DNA from: CAG-791 sp963658405
GTDB taxonomy: Bacteria; Bacillota; Clostridia; Lachnospirales; Lachnospiraceae
DNA: 5,809 bases
NCBI GenBank assembly: GCA_963658405.1
Contig: CAVKQI010000123.1
Span: forward strand, 1-5,809
Direction of reading: 5' to 3'
Positions within the stretch are counted from its first letter, which is position 1, and the number at the start of each line of letters is the position of its first letter. Shown in pieces: positions 4,739-5,809 of this stretch. A model generated the notes under the pieces. It did no database searches. It worked only from the letters and a program-made list of their open reading frames with translations, and was not told the DNA's origin. The position numbers were made by a program, and so were the translations under genes.

Positions 4739-5809
4739 CTTCCGGAACGGGAAGCAGCCACGGTTTCCTCATACACCTCTTCCAGCATATCCAGATGGTG
4801 GGATAAGCCGAAGCGCTCCTGCACGATCTGCAGGCTCTCTGTCCCGGCCTGCTGTCGTCTGTCTTCGTCTGTCAGCAGCCGGATCAGCGCATCTGCCATG
4901 GCCCCGGTATCTCCCGGCGTGCACAGATAGCCGTTGTCGCCTTCCTTTACCAGCTGGGGGATCCCGCCTACATTGGTGGAGACCACCGGCAGGGCATAGC
5001 CCATGGCATCCAGCACCGACATGGGCATGCCCTCATCATAGGATGGCAAAAGGAAAACGGCGCTCTCTCTGAGGGCCCTGTCCTTTTCCTTTCCCCGCAG
5101 CCAGCCGGGGAAATCTGCCGCCTCCCGGCAGCCCTTTTCCTCCAGCAGCTTTCCCACGCCTTCTATATCACCGGCGCCGGCGATCACCAGATGTACATCC
5201 GGCACCTTTTCCCGCACCAGCCTTAAGATCTCCGGCATATCATAGCCGCCCTTTCGCCGTCCGATCTCTCCCAAAAAGAGGATCTGACGACTCCGGCTGC
5301 TCTCCTTTGTGGGTGCCTCCACTGCCTGGATGCTGTAATTTTCCAGGATCGTGATCCGCTCTCCGGGCACGATCTGTCCGATGCGCGCCGCCCACTCCTT
5401 TGAGAGTACCAGGAAACGATCACATTTTCCATAGATGCGCCGCACCAGCCACCTTTTGGGCGCGCAGGCCTCTGCATAGAAGGGACCGAATTCCGCCCCG
5501 TGAATGTGATTGACCACCGGGATCCTAGCCCTTTTACTCATCAGGATAAAGGGCATCTTCCGGTAAAAGCTGGGGCCGAAGGAGGAGTGGATATGCACCA
5601 CATCCGGCCTGTGACGACGCAGCAGCGCCCGGAACTGCGCATAGGCCTTAAGACCCTTGCGCAGCTTATCCATGGCGCTGCCGTCCCGATAGGATTCTAT
5701 GTATTCTATGCAGCAGTCCTTTTCCAGTCTGCTGCCCCGGTATCCGTTTACCACTGCCGCTATGCCGCCCTGCACATCCGCCTGGGGCACGATCATGGCC
5801 ACGGTCAGC
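4729..5809 (-). CDS. GT4-family glycosyltransferase (GT-B fold), 5' end cut by the window
   Basis: Predicted cytosolic retaining glycosyltransferase that moves a sugar from a nucleotide-sugar donor to a lipid-linked glycan intermediate; donor and acceptor cannot be read from the sequence. Residues are counted from the GTG at 5802-5800. The N-terminal acceptor domain opens with MIVPQADVQGGIAAVV, the usual GT4 first strand and glycine loop, followed by DVVHIHSSFGPSFY (67-80) and HGAEF (101-105). The donor domain holds LGEIGRRKGGYD (177-188), AGAGDIEG (208-215), FPGW (231-234) and the signature DEGMPMSVLDAMG (256-268), then VVSTNVGGIPQLV. The EX7E pair reads E257 and D265, a conservative change I believe is common in this subgroup. 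The frame stays open to the window edge (codons CTG ACC precede the GTG), and only seven bases remain upstream, so no ribosome binding site can be judged. LTVAMIVPQ looks like the inside of a first strand, so the true start probably lies outside. It ends in TAA, 82 bases before the acetyltransferase start. Confidence 0.93.
   Translation of the reverse strand, partial: LTVAMIVPQADVQGGIAAVVNGYRGSRLEKDCCIEYIESYRDGSAMDKLRKGLKAYAQFRALLRRHRPDVVHIHSSFGPSFYRKMPFILMSKRARIPVVNHIHGAEFGPFYAEACAPKRWLVRRIYGKCDRFLVLSKEWAARIGQIVPGERITILENYSIQAVEAPTKESSRSRQILFLGEIGRRKGGYDMPEILRLVREKVPDVHLVIAGAGDIEGVGKLLEEKGCREAADFPGWLRGKEKDRALRESAVFLLPSYDEGMPMSVLDAMGYALPVVSTNVGGIPQLVKEGDNGYLCTPGDTGAMADALIRLLTDEDRRQQAGTESLQIVQERFGLSHHLDMLEEVYEETVAASRSGRKG

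Overview
The window is a stretch of a surface-polysaccharide (exopolysaccharide or capsule) gene cluster. All five genes lie on the minus strand, so transcription runs from the right edge to the left edge. The strong GGAGG-type ribosome binding sites, the use of GTG and TTG starts, the moderately high G+C and the protein types suggest a Clostridia member of the Bacillota, most likely Lachnospiraceae. That placement is inference from style, not from a marker gene.

In transcription order the genes are: (1) a GT4-family (GT-B fold) glycosyltransferase, 5809 to 4729, whose start very probably lies beyond the right edge; (2) a small left-handed beta-helix (hexapeptide-repeat) O-acetyltransferase, 4646 to 4125, with a GTG start; (3) a polytopic membrane protein resembling the DUF6056 group, probably GT-C-like, 4022 to 2421; (4) a GT2 (GT-A fold) glycosyltransferase, 2163 to 1105; (5) a second GT2 glycosyltransferase, 1046 to 3, with a TTG start. 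The likely division of labour is that the cytosolic GT4 and GT2 enzymes build a lipid-linked repeat unit, the acetyltransferase decorates it, and the membrane protein adds or modifies a sugar on the outer face. No initiating phosphoglycosyltransferase, flippase, polymerase or chain-length regulator is present, so the operon must continue outside the window. I see no convincing promoter inside it.

The least ordinary part is between the genes. The 2421-2163 gap, with the end of the membrane-protein gene, holds a run of six closely spaced inverted repeats with mostly different stem sequences (2202-2454). One is a perfect 15-bp palindrome that contains the stop codon and the last ten codons of the membrane-protein gene. 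The 4022-4125 gap holds two more, one directly against the ribosome binding site. The two gaps share a module (attacg, then aagRctaattccc). This looks like a dispersed, hairpin-forming intergenic repeat family placed inside the operon, perhaps for mRNA processing, stability or attenuation. The 4646-4729 gap has weaker hairpins, and the 1046-1105 gap shows nothing beyond a ribosome binding site. I found no RNA genes, CRISPR arrays, transposase genes or attachment sites.
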